Source: DASYXZ01 sp035308965 (GTDB lineage Bacteria > Acidobacteriota > Terriglobia > UBA7540). Taken from it: 64,000 nucleotides of DNA. The DNA is taken from NCBI GenBank assembly GCA_035308965.1, contig DATGFN010000025.1:116846-180845 (forward strand), written 5' to 3'. Numbering within the stretch: the stretch's first letter is position 1; the number at the start of each line of letters is the position of its first letter. Of the stretch, positions 18,737-26,518 are shown piece after piece. Under the pieces are notes generated by a model. That model did not search any database. It worked only from the letters and a program-made list of their open reading frames with translations, and had not been told where the DNA came from. The position numbers were made by a program, and so were the translations under genes.

Positions 18737-20179
18737 GTGAGCTCTAATTTCACTTCCATCGTTCGCCGCATTTCACTGGCCCTCAGTTCACTTCGAACCG
18801 GCATCGTTCTGGTCATCCTGCTTGGAATCGCAGCTTCGGCTGGGACGTTGATTATGCAACGTCCGCTGACCGATCCAGAAATGATAAGGCAATCGTATTC
18901 GCCTGCCACGTTGCGCTGGTTTGACGCCTTTGGGCTTACTGACGTTTTTCATTCCCGGTGGTTTGTGGCGCTGCTCGGTCTTGCCGGACTGAACATGGTG
19001 TTGGCATCGCTCGATCGATTCCCGCAAGCCTGGCGTTATATCGCCCGTCCCTATCGACAGTCTGATCCGGCGTTTTTGGGCACGCTGAAACTGCAGAAAC
19101 AGATCCCCATTGAATCGGAAGAGCAAGGCATTGACGCGGCCGAGCGCGCCTTTCGCTCGATTGGACTTAAGCCGCAGCAGGTCGGCAGTGGCAGACACAG
19201 ATCTCTTTTTGCCGAGCGCCACCCTTGCGCGCGTCTCGCAGCCTACGTAGTTCATGCCAGCTTGCTTCTGGTTTTTGCCGGCGGGATTACGGACGCGGTG
19301 TGGGGCTATCGAGGATACATTGCCCTGAGCCCGAACCAACAAAGCAACATGATCGAGGCGCAGGGCGCTCCAAAGGCGCTTCCTTTTACGCTGCGGTGTG
19401 AGGGCGCAGGGCAGGAGAACTATGCCGACGGTTCGCCGCGCCGCTGGTGGTCAAAACTGGCGGTTATTGAAGGCGGACGGGTGGTGGCGAGAAAGGAAAT
19501 TGCAGTCAATGAGCCCTTGGTCTATCGCGGTGTTCGCTTTTTCCAATCGGGATATGGATCAACGGGAGAGCCGGGCGCTCTCCGACTGGAGGCCACCCTC
19601 AAGAGTGGATTCGGCGCCCAAGAAATCGTGCTGCACCCCAATGAAACAGTGCAGTTGGATGCGGACGCGACGGTGCAATTAGAAAGGTTTGTGCCCGACT
19701 TCATTATCGAGGGCAACCAAATCGAATCCCGCTCGGACCAGCCCAACAACCCCGGCATCCAGCTTCTGGTGGATTCCAAAAATTCCGGGAAGACGGTCGT
19801 CTGGTTGTTCCCCCGCTTCCCGAATTTCGCGCACGCGGACCAATCGCCTTACAGCTTCAAATTCCGCGACCTTCAGATGGGCTATTTCACCGGCTTGCAA
19901 GTTGCCTACGAGCCGGGCCAATGGGCGGTATGGACGGGATTTGGTTTTGCCGCCTTGGGACTTGGGATGGCGTTTTATTTTGTCCATCTCCGAGTGTGGG
20001 CTGTGCCCACAAACGATGACCGCGGCCAAATGTTGCTTTGGGTTGGCGCTTCTGCCAGCAAGAACCGCGAGGAAGTGGAAGGACGTTTCTCCCAGCTTAC
20101 CGAAAAAATCGAGAGGAATCTGGCGGGCGACCTTGACACGCGGGATGGAGAGCTCGCTGCGTCAATGGTCACCACGTAG
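18737..20179 (+). CDS. resB: ResB/Ccs1, System II cytochrome c biogenesis protein
   Basis: A 480-residue membrane protein from GTG at 18737, chosen because a strong AGGAGGAG lies 5 nt upstream; an upstream TTG has no site. Three N-terminal membrane segments (about residues 20-40, 75-95 and 165-185) are followed by a large periplasmic domain and a C-terminal membrane segment (~395-415), the ResB layout. With CcsA it forms the CcsBA synthase that carries haem out of the cytoplasm and attaches it to CXXCH motifs of exported apocytochromes. It is the first of nine co-directional genes, followed 23 bp later by ccsA. The multihaem cytochromes downstream are its evident clients. Confidence 0.92.
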   Translation: MSSNFTSIVRRISLALSSLRTGIVLVILLGIAASAGTLIMQRPLTDPEMIRQSYSPATLRWFDAFGLTDVFHSRWFVALLGLAGLNMVLASLDRFPQAWRYIARPYRQSDPAFLGTLKLQKQIPIESEEQGIDAAERAFRSIGLKPQQVGSGRHRSLFAERHPCARLAAYVVHASLLLVFAGGITDAVWGYRGYIALSPNQQSNMIEAQGAPKALPFTLRCEGAGQENYADGSPRRWWSKLAVIEGGRVVARKEIAVNEPLVYRGVRFFQSGYGSTGEPGALRLEATLKSGFGAQEIVLHPNETVQLDADATVQLERFVPDFIIEGNQIESRSDQPNNPGIQLLVDSKNSGKTVVWLFPRFPNFAHADQSPYSFKFRDLQMGYFTGLQVAYEPGQWAVWTGFGFAALGLGMAFYFVHLRVWAVPTNDDRGQMLLWVGASASKNREEVEGRFSQLTEKIERNLAGDLDTRDGELAASMVTT

Positions 20180-20202
20180 ATCTTAATTCGCGAGGGATAC
20201 CT

Positions 20203-21603
20203 ATGATGCGTACAAGAATCGAGTCACATCCTGCAACAGTGGGAAATAATTTGAACCTCCTGGTAACCCTTGGCTGCGCGGTTTTGTTAGGTACCGCAGT
20301 GCTCGCCTCGGTTGGCCGGGGCAAACTGTTTAACCAGCAAAACCTTCTGTACGTCGCCCTGGTCTTCTACGCCGCGGCGGCCGTCCTATATCTCGGGTTC
20401 GGAATCGCGGGCCGCGAAAGCCACGTGCACTTCGCATGGCTCGCGACGGGTGTGGGGCTGCTCGCCAACACCCTAGCGGCCGCGAATCGCTGGTACATCG
20501 CCGGCCATCCTCCGTTTTCGAGCCTGTACGAAACACTGCTGACCTTTACCTTGACTCTCGCCGCCCTCACGCTGGTGGTCGAGTTGCGGTATGGCATGCG
20601 CCTGGTGGGAACAGTGACCATGCCGCTGGCAGTATTGAGCGTTATTTTGATGGAATTGCTTCCCGCCGATGTGCATCCCCTGGCGCCCGCACTGCAATCC
20701 ACATGGCTGCACGTTCATGTCACTATGGCCATGCTGGCCTACGCCGCCTGCGCCGTAAGCTTCGCTCTGGCGCTGATGTTCCTCATTCAGGATCGAGTTC
20801 CAACCGGGACATTCCTCGCCTGGTGCAGCGCCATGCTGGTGGTCTTGTACGCAGGCATTCTGATCCGGGCCGATGCCGCGGGTGGCTTGGCCGTGGCGGC
20901 TTGGGACCCGAGTGAAGGCCGCGAGATCCTCTTTGCCAAACACACTCCACTGCTGGTGATCATCCCTGGCCTTGGCGCCGTGGCTTTACTGGTCTTGGCG
21001 GCATTGTCAGTCCCGCTTGCGCTTTATGCCTTTGCCCGCTGGAAACGAAGTGACCGAATTCAAGAATGGGCCAATGAAGCCTTCTTTATCGCGATCTTCT
21101 TTCAACTCGTCACCGCCGTAGTATTCATGCAGCGCCTTCGCGGAGGCGAATATCCCTCCCGGCAGGCTCCCGGACTCTTCACCACAAGTCCTGCCGCGAG
21201 TCCATTCATCATCGCGGGCCTGTTTGCCGGACTCGCCGTCTCGCTGCTTTATGTGATGCTCGCCTGGCGCCGCCCTGTACTGGAGCGGCTCTTCCCGGCC
21301 GCTGACCGACTCGACCGCCTCACTTACAAGACCATCAGCATCGCCTTCCCTCTGCTCACGCTGATGATAGCCACCGGAGCATATTGGGCCAACCGCACAT
21401 GGGGAGCCTATTGGAGTTGGGACCCCAAAGAAACCTGGGCGTTGATCACGTGGTTAACGTACGTAGCGTATTTGCACATGCGCATCGCACGCGGTTGGAG
21501 AGGCCGACGCGCCGCTTACTTCGCCATCATCGGTTTCGCGGTGGTGGTTTTTACCTTTTTCGGCGTGACTTACTTGTTGCCGGGTCTGCATTCATATGCT
21601 TGA
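20203..21603 (+). CDS. ccsA: CcsA/ResC-type haem-handling protein, System II cytochrome c biogenesis
   Basis: A 466-residue protein with about ten or eleven membrane segments. Near the C-terminus is the tryptophan-rich haem-handling (WWD) motif WGAYWSWDPKETWAL. Conserved histidines that bracket it in CcsA proteins are seen in HVHVTMAMLAYA and YLHMRIARGWRG. Together with ResB it forms the haem export and ligation machine. Two ATG codons (20203, 20206) follow a GAGGG. It overlaps the next gene, a 16-haem cytochrome, by 8 nt, so maturation and substrate are translationally linked. The N-terminal ~150 residues contain extra helices compared with the shortest CcsA proteins. Confidence 0.92.
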   Translation: MMRTRIESHPATVGNNLNLLVTLGCAVLLGTAVLASVGRGKLFNQQNLLYVALVFYAAAAVLYLGFGIAGRESHVHFAWLATGVGLLANTLAAANRWYIAGHPPFSSLYETLLTFTLTLAALTLVVELRYGMRLVGTVTMPLAVLSVILMELLPADVHPLAPALQSTWLHVHVTMAMLAYAACAVSFALALMFLIQDRVPTGTFLAWCSAMLVVLYAGILIRADAAGGLAVAAWDPSEGREILFAKHTPLLVIIPGLGAVALLVLAALSVPLALYAFARWKRSDRIQEWANEAFFIAIFFQLVTAVVFMQRLRGGEYPSRQAPGLFTTSPAASPFIIAGLFAGLAVSLLYVMLAWRRPVLERLFPAADRLDRLTYKTISIAFPLLTLMIATGAYWANRTWGAYWSWDPKETWALITWLTYVAYLHMRIARGWRGRRAAYFAIIGFAVVVFTFFGVTYLLPGLHSYA

Positions 21604-23125
21604 AGCAGGAATTATGTTCACGTTTCGACGCATCGACGCATTGGCGCAAGGTCCTGAAGGACGCTCCATTGGATCAACCGGGCCGCAGTTGAGTTTAGTT
21701 TTAAGACTTACTTCTGACCCTCTTATCTTTATGGCGCTTGTTGCCCTGGTCTTGATTTGGGGTGAACCTGCCGCTGCGGACATCCACCCGGTCCCGCTCG
21801 ACAAGGACACGGACGCCGCGACGTGTGCCTCGTGTCACGAAAACAAAGTCAAAGGCAAGGTGGTGCACGCCGCGATCACGGTGGGATGCAATGTCTGCCA
21901 TGAAGTTAGGGTCAGCAAGGATATTACGCGCGTGAAGCTGGTCGCCACGACTCCCGTGGGGGTCTGCCTGACCTGTCACGCGGACAAAAACGCGGCAGAA
22001 ATCAAGGGGACGGTTCACAGTCCGGGGGTGCGCGATTGCCTGAAATGCCACGACCCGCACACATCAGATAACAAGTCTCTGTTGTTGAAGCCGACCTCAG
22101 GGGATGAGAAAGAAAACCTTTGCCTGAGTTGCCACCAGACTGGAATTGGAATACCCGAGAAAGGAAGCCGCCATTCCGCCCTTGATGCAGGATGCGATTC
22201 CTGCCATGTCATCCACAAATCGGGAGCGGCTCCCGAGCCTGAGTTCCGTTTTCACTTGGCGAAGGCTTCGCCCGTTCTCTGCCTGAACTGCCACGATGTC
22301 AAAGACATTGCTTTGGCCAAGGTGCATCAGAATCAGCCCTTCGAAAAGTCCGATTGCCTTTCCTGCCATGATCCGCACCAATCCAGCGGGCCGGGATTGA
22401 TGCAGAAATTCGTGCATATGCCATTTGACGGGAAACAATGCGATGCCTGTCATCAGCCCGCCAAGGACGGCAAAGTGGTTTTGACTCAGGCTACCGCCAA
22501 AGAGGTTTGCGTGACCTGCCACGCGGACCAAGCCAGGAAGATCGAAAACGCAAAAACGCAACACCCGGGGGCACTCGGCGATTGCACCGACTGCCACAGC
22601 CCGCACGCCGGGAATTCACCGGGATTTCCCAAGCCGGACGCCGTGGGCGTTTGTTTGAGTTGTCACGCCGACAAAGCCGAGGAAGCGAAGAAGCGCTTCC
22701 TGCACCAGCCTGCGTTCCAGCAGGGATGCGCGACCTGCCATGAGCCGCACGGGGGAGACCGGCCGAACTTGCTGCGCGCCGACGGCAGCGCGCTCTGCCT
22801 GGAATGCCACGGACCTGACGCGCAGCCGCAGAAATTGGAACAAGAACATCTGGTGGCAATCTTCGACGGTGCGGTAAGGCTTCCACAAAACTACTTTGCC
22901 AAGGTGCCCGTCCTGCCGTTGAAAAACGGCTTGGGACACCCAACCATCAACCACCCGGTGTCCAATGCGTTCGATCCCAAGACGAAGACCACGATCCAGA
23001 TCACCTGCTTGACCTGTCACCAGCCGCACGCATCGGCGAAACACGGACTCCTGGTCAAGGATCAAGGCGCGGACATGGCTTTCTGCAAGACGTGTCACAA
23101 AGAAGGAACGCGACAACTTCAATAG
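21596..23125 (+). CDS. 16-haem c-type cytochrome with doubled CXXCH domains
   Basis: A 509-residue protein with sixteen CXXCH haem-attachment motifs spread from residue ~78 to the end (the first is CASCH and the last CKTCH), usually in pairs followed by P-H (CHDPH, CHSPH, CHEPH, CHQPH), the pattern of the doubled CXXCH family. A hydrophobic stretch at ~40-60 (LIFMALVALVLIWG) with a long N-terminal leader could be a signal peptide or an anchor. No lipobox is evident. The second histidine of each haem can be supplied by the many CHxPH motifs, so bis-histidine haems are expected. It may be a periplasmic electron carrier or part of a trans-outer-membrane conduit. The start overlaps ccsA by 8 nt. 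Confidence 0.92.
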   Translation: MLEAGIMFTFRRIDALAQGPEGRSIGSTGPQLSLVLRLTSDPLIFMALVALVLIWGEPAAADIHPVPLDKDTDAATCASCHENKVKGKVVHAAITVGCNVCHEVRVSKDITRVKLVATTPVGVCLTCHADKNAAEIKGTVHSPGVRDCLKCHDPHTSDNKSLLLKPTSGDEKENLCLSCHQTGIGIPEKGSRHSALDAGCDSCHVIHKSGAAPEPEFRFHLAKASPVLCLNCHDVKDIALAKVHQNQPFEKSDCLSCHDPHQSSGPGLMQKFVHMPFDGKQCDACHQPAKDGKVVLTQATAKEVCVTCHADQARKIENAKTQHPGALGDCTDCHSPHAGNSPGFPKPDAVGVCLSCHADKAEEAKKRFLHQPAFQQGCATCHEPHGGDRPNLLRADGSALCLECHGPDAQPQKLEQEHLVAIFDGAVRLPQNYFAKVPVLPLKNGLGHPTINHPVSNAFDPKTKTTIQITCLTCHQPHASAKHGLLVKDQGADMAFCKTCHKEGTRQLQ

Positions 23126-23140
23126 GCGGAGATATTGAAT

Positions 23141-24451
23141 ATGTTTACACATCGCTTCCATTCGAAACTGGTCAAGAGAACCAAGGGAAGGCTGGCCTTT
23201 GTGCTGGCGTTGGCTGTCGCCGGCCTCCCGGCGCTCGCAAAGAATAAGAAGGCCGCCGTTGCACCCGAATCGCCGGAGCAAAAACGGATTACGCTTGATA
23301 TCACCAAGATCGTTTGGCCCAACCCTCCGGCGATTGCCCGGATTCGTTTCATGGACATTTTGAGCGGTGAAAAGATTGACTGGGCCGCTCTTAAGGAACC
23401 ACAGAAACGCAAGGCATCGTGGATGGATCGTCTGGCGGGCGCCCAGCCCGACGCGCAGGTCCAGAACATCCAGAGCAAAATGACTTTTCAATTGATACGG
23501 ACCTACGGCGTAGCGGTGGACTCCGAAGGGTATATCTACGCCGCCGATCAAGGAGTGGGCGCGATCTTCATCTTCAATCTAAATACCAAAGAAGTCCGAT
23601 TAATCAAGAACGGCCAGGATGCCCATTTTGAACTCATCAACGGGCTGGCCATAGATGATGACGACCGACTGTTCGTGACCGACAGCAAGCTCCACCACGT
23701 TCTGGTTTTCAACGGGCAGCACCAGCAAGTGGCAGTGTTTGGAACCGGAGACTTGATTTCACCGGGCGGAATTGCGATCGATACGGAAAACCGCTTTGCC
23801 TATGTGGTGGACACCCAAGCCGACCAAGTGCTGGTTTATGACGCGGACAAGTTCAAGCTTCTTCGCCGCATCGGCGCCGGCGGCAAGAAGCACACATTAA
23901 CGGACCCCGGAAACTTTTCCCTCCCCACCCACGTGGCCGTGGACAAAGAAGGAAATGTCTACGTTACCGACACACTTAACAATCGGGTGGAAATTTTCGA
24001 TGCCGACGGGCAATTCATCAGTGAATTCGGCCAGAGCGGGGACGGCCCGGGACGTTTTGCGCGCCCCAAGGGAATCGCCATTGACTCTGACGGCCACATT
24101 TGGGTTGTGGATGAACTCCAAAGCCGCGTTCAGGTTTTCGACAAAGGCGGCCGTCTGTTGATTTATCTAGGACAAAGCGGGCTCTATCCAGGGCAATTCC
24201 GGGCGGCTTATGCCATTGCGGCCGACCGTAGAAATAACCGGATCATTACCTCGGAGCAATGGCCGGGACGGCTCCAGGTTTTTCGTTATGTGACCGATGC
24301 CGAAGCTGCCGCCGAGAAAGATCGTCGCGAGGCGGAACAGGCCAAGCCGCGCGCGAATGCAGCCGATTCGCCAACGCGGAAAGGTGGTGAACCTGTCAAA
24401 GAACAAACTTCCCCCTTATCGCAAGCCCAAAAGGGGTCTGCGCTGCCTTGA
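23141..24451 (+). CDS. NHL-repeat β-propeller protein (first of two)
   Basis: A 436-residue protein from ATG at 23141 (GGAG 9 nt upstream). It has a basic N-terminus and a signal peptide (LAFVLALAVAGLPALAK). Residues ~120-385 contain six NHL-type blades with the recurring pattern AVDSEGYIYAAD, AIDDDDRLFVTD, AVDKEGNVYVTD and AIDSDGHIWVVD. The last ~50 residues are charged and proline-rich, probably disordered. NHL propellers bind proteins or glycans and often accompany multihaem cytochromes in Geobacter-type electron-transfer loci, where their role is structural. It sits between the 16-haem and tetrahaem genes, 15 bp after the former and 45 bp before the latter. Confidence 0.9.
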   Translation: MFTHRFHSKLVKRTKGRLAFVLALAVAGLPALAKNKKAAVAPESPEQKRITLDITKIVWPNPPAIARIRFMDILSGEKIDWAALKEPQKRKASWMDRLAGAQPDAQVQNIQSKMTFQLIRTYGVAVDSEGYIYAADQGVGAIFIFNLNTKEVRLIKNGQDAHFELINGLAIDDDDRLFVTDSKLHHVLVFNGQHQQVAVFGTGDLISPGGIAIDTENRFAYVVDTQADQVLVYDADKFKLLRRIGAGGKKHTLTDPGNFSLPTHVAVDKEGNVYVTDTLNNRVEIFDADGQFISEFGQSGDGPGRFARPKGIAIDSDGHIWVVDELQSRVQVFDKGGRLLIYLGQSGLYPGQFRAAYAIAADRRNNRIITSEQWPGRLQVFRYVTDAEAAAEKDRREAEQAKPRANAADSPTRKGGEPVKEQTSPLSQAQKGSALP

Positions 24452-24480
24452 GAAAGCCATAGCAGCGTGTTTCAAAACCA

Positions 24481-24488
24481 AAAGGAGG
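24481..24488 (+). promoter_or_regulatory. Very strong ribosome-binding site of the tetrahaem cytochrome gene
   Basis: AAAGGAGG lies 8 nt before the ATG at 24497, within an A-rich stretch that should stay unpaired. It is the best match to the anti-Shine-Dalgarno among the cytochrome genes here and predicts high translation of the tetrahaem subunit. Confidence 0.8.
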
Positions 24489-24496
24489 AATAAACA

Positions 24497-25405
24497 ATGA
24501 AGCGAATTATGCCGGCACTCGTACTGGTCCTCGCTACGGCGGGCTTCGCCGCTGCCCAGGTTACCGATCCGAGTAACGGCGATGTGCTCGGCGCACACAA
24601 TGTGTACGGCCGAGGCTGCATCGCTTGCCACGCTCCGCACAGTGGTGCGGGGGGCAACGGCGCAACTCAAGACCAATTCAGCGGCAACATCGCTCTATGG
24701 GGCGAGGATCTGACGCCGCTCTACAACCAAACGCTGAAATTCGGGGACGGAGGCAAGTTCCAAATCACTCTGCCCAACTACGCCACCGTGGCACCGACTA
24801 CCGCCCACGACCCCTATTTCACGGTGATCGCCTGCCTGAGCTGCCATGACGGCAACCTGGCGAAGACGGCCATGATGAAGGGCACCAGCTTCGAGACGGT
24901 AACCATCGGCGGCTTGACGTTCAATCCCAAGACTCTCTTGGGCAATGATGGCACAACCGCAGGCAACTACAACAACGACCACCCCATAGGGCCGACCGCG
25001 AACCCGGGCTGTGGGGGGCCTTACAACTGGGATTGTGTAGTGGGCGCGGACTCCAAAGGCAATAGCACTATGCTCTTTACCGGCACGGCCTCGGCCCAAT
25101 TCCTGGTCGATTATTTCGACGTAACCAAGGGACCGATCGCCAACCTGGTGGGTGTCTCTGGCACGGGGACGCCGGGACCTTATGGCACGACGATCAATTC
25201 GTGGGTCACGTGCACCACCTGCCATGACCAGCACAGCATGACCGACTTCACCGTCGGGACCAATCACTACCAGACACGCTTTTTCGTTCGGGGCTGGTAC
25301 AACCCGGGGAATTCGAACACCAGCAACAGCGCGGCGCAATTCTGCCGCACCTGCCATGGTGGCGAGTCCAATGAAATGCACGGAAGGACCATTCCAACCA
25401 CTTAG
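24497..25405 (+). CDS. Tetrahaem c-type cytochrome, candidate nanowire subunit
   Basis: A 302-residue secreted protein with a signal peptide (residues 1-20, VLVLATAGFAAAQ) and four CXXCH motifs: CIACH (~41), CLSCH (~115), CTTCH (~240) and CRTCH (~285). Extra histidines suited as second ligands are in GAHN, APHSG, NNDHPIG, DQHS and NEMHG. Between the haems are long Gly-, Thr- and Asn-rich segments, so this is not a compact c3 or c7 cytochrome. A secreted tetrahaem cytochrome encoded beside NHL propellers and a prolyl isomerase is the setting known for filament-forming cytochromes of the OmcE type; that assignment is inference. The strong ribosome-binding site and the terminator directly after it predict that it is the most abundant product of the cluster. 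Confidence 0.88.
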   Translation: MKRIMPALVLVLATAGFAAAQVTDPSNGDVLGAHNVYGRGCIACHAPHSGAGGNGATQDQFSGNIALWGEDLTPLYNQTLKFGDGGKFQITLPNYATVAPTTAHDPYFTVIACLSCHDGNLAKTAMMKGTSFETVTIGGLTFNPKTLLGNDGTTAGNYNNDHPIGPTANPGCGGPYNWDCVVGADSKGNSTMLFTGTASAQFLVDYFDVTKGPIANLVGVSGTGTPGPYGTTINSWVTCTTCHDQHSMTDFTVGTNHYQTRFFVRGWYNPGNSNTSNSAAQFCRTCHGGESNEMHGRTIPTT

Positions 25406-25414
25406 CTAAACCCA

Positions 25415-25446
25415 GGGAGGGAGGACGATGTCCTCCCCCCCTTTTT
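25415..25446 (+). terminator. Intrinsic terminator after the tetrahaem cytochrome gene
   Basis: GGGAGGAC at 25419-25426 pairs perfectly with GTCCTCCC at 25430-25437 around a 3-nt loop, followed by CCC and five T residues (25442-25446). It is inside the nine-gene run, so it should lower expression of the genes downstream relative to the tetrahaem gene. Confidence 0.8.
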
Positions 25447-25480
25447 GTAAATTGATCTTGAATCGATCGGGGAGGATGCC

Positions 25481-26509
25481 ATGAGGTCAAAAATACAGAT
25501 CATCGCGCTGCTTCTGGTTGTGTCCGGATCATTAGGGCTGGCGCAAACAAGTCCGTCACATGACGCTGTGACGGGGGCAGCCCCGATCAGCGCGCATGCC
25601 ACTGGTACCCCGTTGGCAAAACCCGTGGCGCGGATCAACGGCTCGGTGCTGACCGGCGTCGACTTGTTGCGCGAGATGTATGCGATCTTCCCTTACGCGC
25701 GTCAGCATAACGGCGCCTTTCCCAAGGCGATGGAAGCCGATATCCGCCGCGGCGCTTTGAAGATGATTGAATTCGAGGAGTTGGTGTACCAGGAAGCCCT
25801 TCGACGGCACATGACGGTCGAGCCCGACCGGCTCAACAAGGCGAACCTGCAATTCAGAAAGCAGTTCGATTCCGACCAGCGCTATCAACAGTTTCTTCAA
25901 ATTGAGGCGAGCGGTTCATCGCGAGTGCTCCTCAACAAAATTCGCCGCTCACTCCTGATCGAGGACCTTCTCAACGCGGAAGTCACAAAAAAGTCGATTG
26001 TGACGCCGGCGGAGGTCAAGGCTTCCTATGAGAAGAATCCTGCCCGCTTCGAAAGCCCGGAGTCATACGCCCTCCAGACGATCACGGTATTGCCTCCCAA
26101 GAATCCCACCCCCGACCGGTTGAAGCTGGTGCGGGACCGGGCAGAAGGCGCGCTACGCCGGGCGAAAGCGACCAGGACCTACGAAGAGTTCGGCATGCTG
26201 GCGGAGAAGATCTCCGAGGATGACTTCCGGGTAATGATGGGCGATCACAAGGCCGTGGATGCCACGCAGTTACCTCCTCCCGTTCTTCAGGCGGCATCAC
26301 GTTTGCAGCCCGGCGAAGTGAGTGGATTGATCCAGGTGGATCAGGCTCTTACGATCGTTCGTTTGATCGCGCACAGTCCCGCTCACAAGCAAAATTTCAT
26401 CGAGGTCAAGGACGCGATTCGGCAAGAGCTGCAACAGAGAAAGGTGAACAGCCTACGAGCCGGCTTGGATGAGCGCCTGAGGAAGGCCGCCAAAATCGAA
26501 GAGTTATAA
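25481..26509 (+). CDS. Periplasmic SurA/PpiC-type peptidyl-prolyl isomerase
   Basis: A 342-residue protein with a signal peptide (residues 1-22, ending SGSLGLAQT), an N-terminal helical SurA-like chaperone region (ARINGSVLTGVDLLREM, then helices to ~190), and a parvulin-like domain at ~195-300 (ESYALQTITVLPPKN, FGMLAEKISEDDF, AASRLQPGEVSGLIQVDQALTIVRLIA). GGGGAGG lies 6 nt before the ATG. SurA-type proteins guide outer-membrane barrels and other secreted proteins through the periplasm. Being next to a large β-barrel gene (9 bp downstream) and multihaem cytochromes, it probably serves them specifically. The parvulin domain looks somewhat divergent, so chaperone activity may matter more than isomerisation. 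Confidence 0.87.
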   Translation: MRSKIQIIALLLVVSGSLGLAQTSPSHDAVTGAAPISAHATGTPLAKPVARINGSVLTGVDLLREMYAIFPYARQHNGAFPKAMEADIRRGALKMIEFEELVYQEALRRHMTVEPDRLNKANLQFRKQFDSDQRYQQFLQIEASGSSRVLLNKIRRSLLIEDLLNAEVTKKSIVTPAEVKASYEKNPARFESPESYALQTITVLPPKNPTPDRLKLVRDRAEGALRRAKATRTYEEFGMLAEKISEDDFRVMMGDHKAVDATQLPPPVLQAASRLQPGEVSGLIQVDQALTIVRLIAHSPAHKQNFIEVKDAIRQELQQRKVNSLRAGLDERLRKAAKIEEL

Positions 26510-26518
26510 GGATGCAGC

